A DNA stretch of 33,277 nucleotides from Candidatus Gastranaerophilales bacterium (lineage in GTDB: Bacteria; Cyanobacteriota; Vampirovibrionia; Gastranaerophilales; Gastranaerophilaceae): contig CALVEJ010000016.1 in assembly GCA_944326535.1 (NCBI GenBank), positions 1-33,277 on the forward strand. The letters are read 5' to 3'. Made by a program: the position numbers and the translations under genes. The first letter of the stretch is position 1. Each line of letters starts with the position of its first letter. The notes under the pieces are model-generated. The model saw only the letters and a list, made by a program, of their open reading frames with translations. It was not told where the DNA came from and ran no database searches. Positions 31,406-33,277 of the stretch are shown here, in pieces.

Positions 31406-32329
31406 ATGCAAGTTTTTTATGAGTTAAATAAAAATCCCGATTTATCAATATGCTTGGGCTTTTTTGACGGTGTTCATGAAGGTCACAAGGTTGTATTGAA
31501 AAATACTGTAAATCTTGCTAACCAAAACTCTTTGAAATCTGCAGTGATTACATTCAAAGATCATCCTTTATGCTATCTGCAGAATAGAACGCCTCAATAT
31601 ATTGTTTCTCTTGAAGACAGGCTCTCTCTGATTGAAAAACAGGGAATTGACTATGCATATGTTCTTGAATTTGACGAGAATATTGCGGATTTGATGGCAA
31701 TTGATTATTTAAAAAATATTTTGGTTGAACATTTTTCACCCAAGTTTATCACAACAGGTTTTAATCATTATTTTGGAGCAAACAAACAGGGCAATGCATC
31801 GTTCTTGCGGGCATACCAGAAGGAATACGGATACAAGTTTTTTGAAATACCGCCGATAACATTCAATAATACCCTCATAAGCAGTTCTAAAATACGACAG
31901 TTTGTTGAAAGCGGTCGTACTGAGGATGTCTCGGATTTGCTCGGAGAATATTTTTATGTAAAGGGCAGGGTTGTTACGGGAGAAAGAATAGGGAGGACTC
32001 TTTCCTTTCCTACTGCAAATGTTCGTTATCCTCAAGATATAATAAAACTTTCCAGAGGGGTTTATGCATCACTGGTTGAGTGCGACGGAAGGGTATACAG
32101 AGCAATTACAAATTACGGAAAACGCCCGACCGTTGACGGAAATCATGCTTTGATTTTGGAAGCACATTTGATTGGTTTTGGCGGCAATATTTATGATAAA
32201 GATATAAAAATTTCTTTTATAAAAAAATTAAGAGATGAAAAAAAGTTTGCCTCGCTTCCTGATTTGAAGTCGCAGCTTGTCAGAGATGAAGCGGCGGCAA
32301 TTGAATATTTTGATACACATAAAATTTGA
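31406..32329 (+). CDS. ribF: Bifunctional riboflavin kinase / FMN adenylyltransferase
   Basis: 307 residues, standard RibF length. N-terminal FAD synthetase domain with the nucleotidyltransferase HxGH motif (LGFFDGVHEGH, His24 and His27) and ISSSKIRQFVESG (the second ATP-binding motif); C-terminal riboflavin kinase domain with GERIGRTLSFPTANV, GVYASLV, TNYGKRPTV and LEAHLIGF. The enzyme makes FMN from riboflavin and FAD from FMN. No FMN riboswitch precedes it. Start chosen from the promoter position. Confidence 0.95.
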   Translation: MQVFYELNKNPDLSICLGFFDGVHEGHKVVLKNTVNLANQNSLKSAVITFKDHPLCYLQNRTPQYIVSLEDRLSLIEKQGIDYAYVLEFDENIADLMAIDYLKNILVEHFSPKFITTGFNHYFGANKQGNASFLRAYQKEYGYKFFEIPPITFNNTLISSSKIRQFVESGRTEDVSDLLGEYFYVKGRVVTGERIGRTLSFPTANVRYPQDIIKLSRGVYASLVECDGRVYRAITNYGKRPTVDGNHALILEAHLIGFGGNIYDKDIKISFIKKLRDEKKFASLPDLKSQLVRDEAAAIEYFDTHKI

Positions 32330-32541
32330 ATTACAAAATAGTTGTTATGCAAAGGACAAGCAGGCAGTAAATTAATGATATGTAGCCTGTACAAAAAATC
32401 AGTCTTGAGTGTTTTTTTAGCAGATACATAATTTTCTCTCATTGAAGTATATGATTATTAATATTCCAAAAAACATTTGTTCCAGCCAATTAGCCGTCTA
32501 TCGAAAAACAGATTAATTTGTAAAATTGACCGTAAAAACAC

Positions 32542-32570
32542 TTTAAAACTAAATGAATGTGTAGTAAAAT
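32542..32570 (+). promoter_or_regulatory. Promoter for ribH
   Basis: TTTAAA (32542-32547), 17 bases, TAAAAT (32565-32570), 31 bases before the ATG. The rest of 32330-32541 shows no gene, and no FMN riboswitch. Confidence 0.5.
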
Positions 32571-32601
32571 CGAGTAAAAATATTTATGGAGAAATAAAAT
32601 T

Positions 32602-33066
32602 ATGGCTAATATTATTCAGGGAAATTTAACTACAAACAATGAAAAATTTTGTATAATAATTGCCAGATTCAACGAATTTATCGGTTCAAAGCTTCTTTCC
32701 GGCGCAATAGATGAACTTGTCCGCCACGGCATAAAGGAAGAAACTATCGATGTAATCTGGACTCCGGGTGCTTTTGAAATTCCTGTTATTGCAAAAAAAG
32801 CGGCAAAATCGGGAAAATATAATGCCATAATCACTCTGGGTGCAGTTATAAAAGGAGCAACCGGTCACTATGATTTTGTTGCTGCAGAAGTTTCAAAGGG
32901 CATTGCACAAGTTTCTCTTGAAACAGGCGTACCGGTTATATTTGGAGTATTGACTACGGATAATCTTGAGCAGGCAATTGAAAGAGCAGGAACAAAAGCA
33001 GGAAACAAAGGCGCTGATGCTGCAAAATCTGCAATAGAGATGGCGAACTTGACAAAACTTATCTGA
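32602..33066 (+). CDS. ribH: 6,7-dimethyl-8-ribityllumazine synthase
   Basis: 154 residues, normal for RibH, the penultimate enzyme of riboflavin synthesis, which often forms 60-subunit shells. Substrate-binding and catalytic features are intact: [39 protein letters not shown] with His89, [14 protein letters not shown] and [14 protein letters not shown] lies about 11 nt before the ATG. It is separated from ribF by 272 bases and has its own promoter; ribD, ribE and ribBA are not seen. Confidence 0.96.
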   Translation: MANIIQGNLTTNNEKFCIIIARFNEFIGSKLLSGAIDELVRHGIKEETIDVIWTPGAFEIPVIAKKAAKSGKYNAIITLGAVIKGATGHYDFVAAEVSKGIAQVSLETGVPVIFGVLTTDNLEQAIERAGTKAGNKGADAAKSAIEMANLTKLI

Positions 33067-33112
33067 AAATATACTATTATCGAGGATAGAATAAAGTATA
33101 TAAGGAGTTTTT

Positions 33113-33277
33113 ATGTCAATTGATATTATGAGAGCTATTAAAGCACCGTGGCAGAACGGCGGCGGTTTTTGGCGTATGCTTTTGGGTGCTCTTGTATTTA
33201 GTGTACCTATTTTAGGTTTTATTTCACAGGGTTATCTTGTGGAATATTTAAAAAAAGTTTCTGAGGGCAGAGAGCAG
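33113..33277 (+). CDS. DUF4013-like membrane protein, 5' end (partial)
   Basis: ATG at 33113 with AAGGAG 5-6 nt upstream; the frame runs off the window after 55 residues. The sequence (IKAPWQNGGGFWRMLLGAL, then VFSVPILGFISQGYLVEYLK) is typical of the start of DUF4013 proteins: an amphipathic first helix, then the first membrane helix ending in GY. These are multi-span membrane proteins of unknown function. 46 bases after ribH, perhaps in the same transcript. Confidence 0.7.
   Translation, partial: MSIDIMRAIKAPWQNGGGFWRMLLGALVFSVPILGFISQGYLVEYLKKVSEGREQ

Noticed and set aside
1..33277. CRISPR arrays, tRNA or rRNA genes, complete transposases or integrases
   Set aside because: None was recognised on reading either strand, though a covariance-model tRNA scan could not be run here.

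Overview
The window is about 33.3 kb of low-GC bacterial DNA with ordinary bacterial gene structure: AGGAG-type ribosome binding sites, some TTG/GTG starts, TTGACA/TATAAT-like promoters and hairpin terminators. The gene set includes a CpaE-like ATPase, a RicT/PSP1 protein, a membrane pyrophosphatase, RuvX with a DUF1292 protein, a LemA protein, several TPR proteins, a lipoprotein with Lgt, a candidate outer-membrane beta-barrel and a DUF4013 protein. It fits best a non-photosynthetic relative of the Cyanobacteria (Vampirovibrionia/Gastranaerophilales, 'Melainabacteria'). This placement is inference from gene content; no rRNA or tRNA was seen. The barrel, the lipoprotein and signal peptides point to a diderm cell.

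Layout. 1-2.0 kb: end of an alkylguanine-DNA methyltransferase, then a leftward pair (CpaE-like ATPase and an unknown protein). 2.0-2.66 kb: a modular dispersed repeat and a likely 35-residue protein. 2.66-5.1 kb: membrane pyrophosphatase. 5.2-7.75 kb: small unknown proteins, MarC, NadA. 7.74-9.57 kb: leftward operon Nudix hydrolase, HAD phosphatase, IspF. 9.57-10.12 kb: a second, unrelated repeat array. 10.1-12.9 kb: aspS facing left and a RicT-like gene facing right. 12.96-14.46 kb: a soluble protein made of a DUF4177-like domain, a coiled coil and a complete FlhA cytoplasmic domain. 14.5-19.3 kb: LemA, a glycogen/starch synthase and a SulP transporter. 19.4-23.0 kb: TPR protein, QueD, UppP and an EF-hand protein. 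23.0-23.2 kb: an inverted copy of the first repeat. 23.35-26.0 kb: leftward operon of a free ClpX-type zinc finger, a HEAT-like protein, RuvX and DUF1292. 26.1-27.6 kb: TPR lipoprotein and Lgt. 27.7-30.9 kb: a large Q/N/A-rich protein, then a secreted pentapeptide-repeat protein and a candidate outer-membrane protein. 30.9-31.2 kb: two tandem candidate small RNAs. 31.4-33.1 kb: RibF and RibH. 33.1 kb to the end: start of a DUF4013 membrane protein.

How the genes fit together. Most are housekeeping functions: cofactors (NAD, FAD/riboflavin, queuosine precursor, isoprenoids), undecaprenyl phosphate recycling, lipoprotein lipidation, energy-coupled pyrophosphate hydrolysis and glycogen storage. 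The items most worth following are the membrane-free FlhA-type protein, the tandem small-RNA locus, a recurring promoter arrangement that implies leaderless mRNAs (-10 box ending exactly 6 nt before the ATG at four genes), and the modular repeat with a nested three-way-junction insertion.
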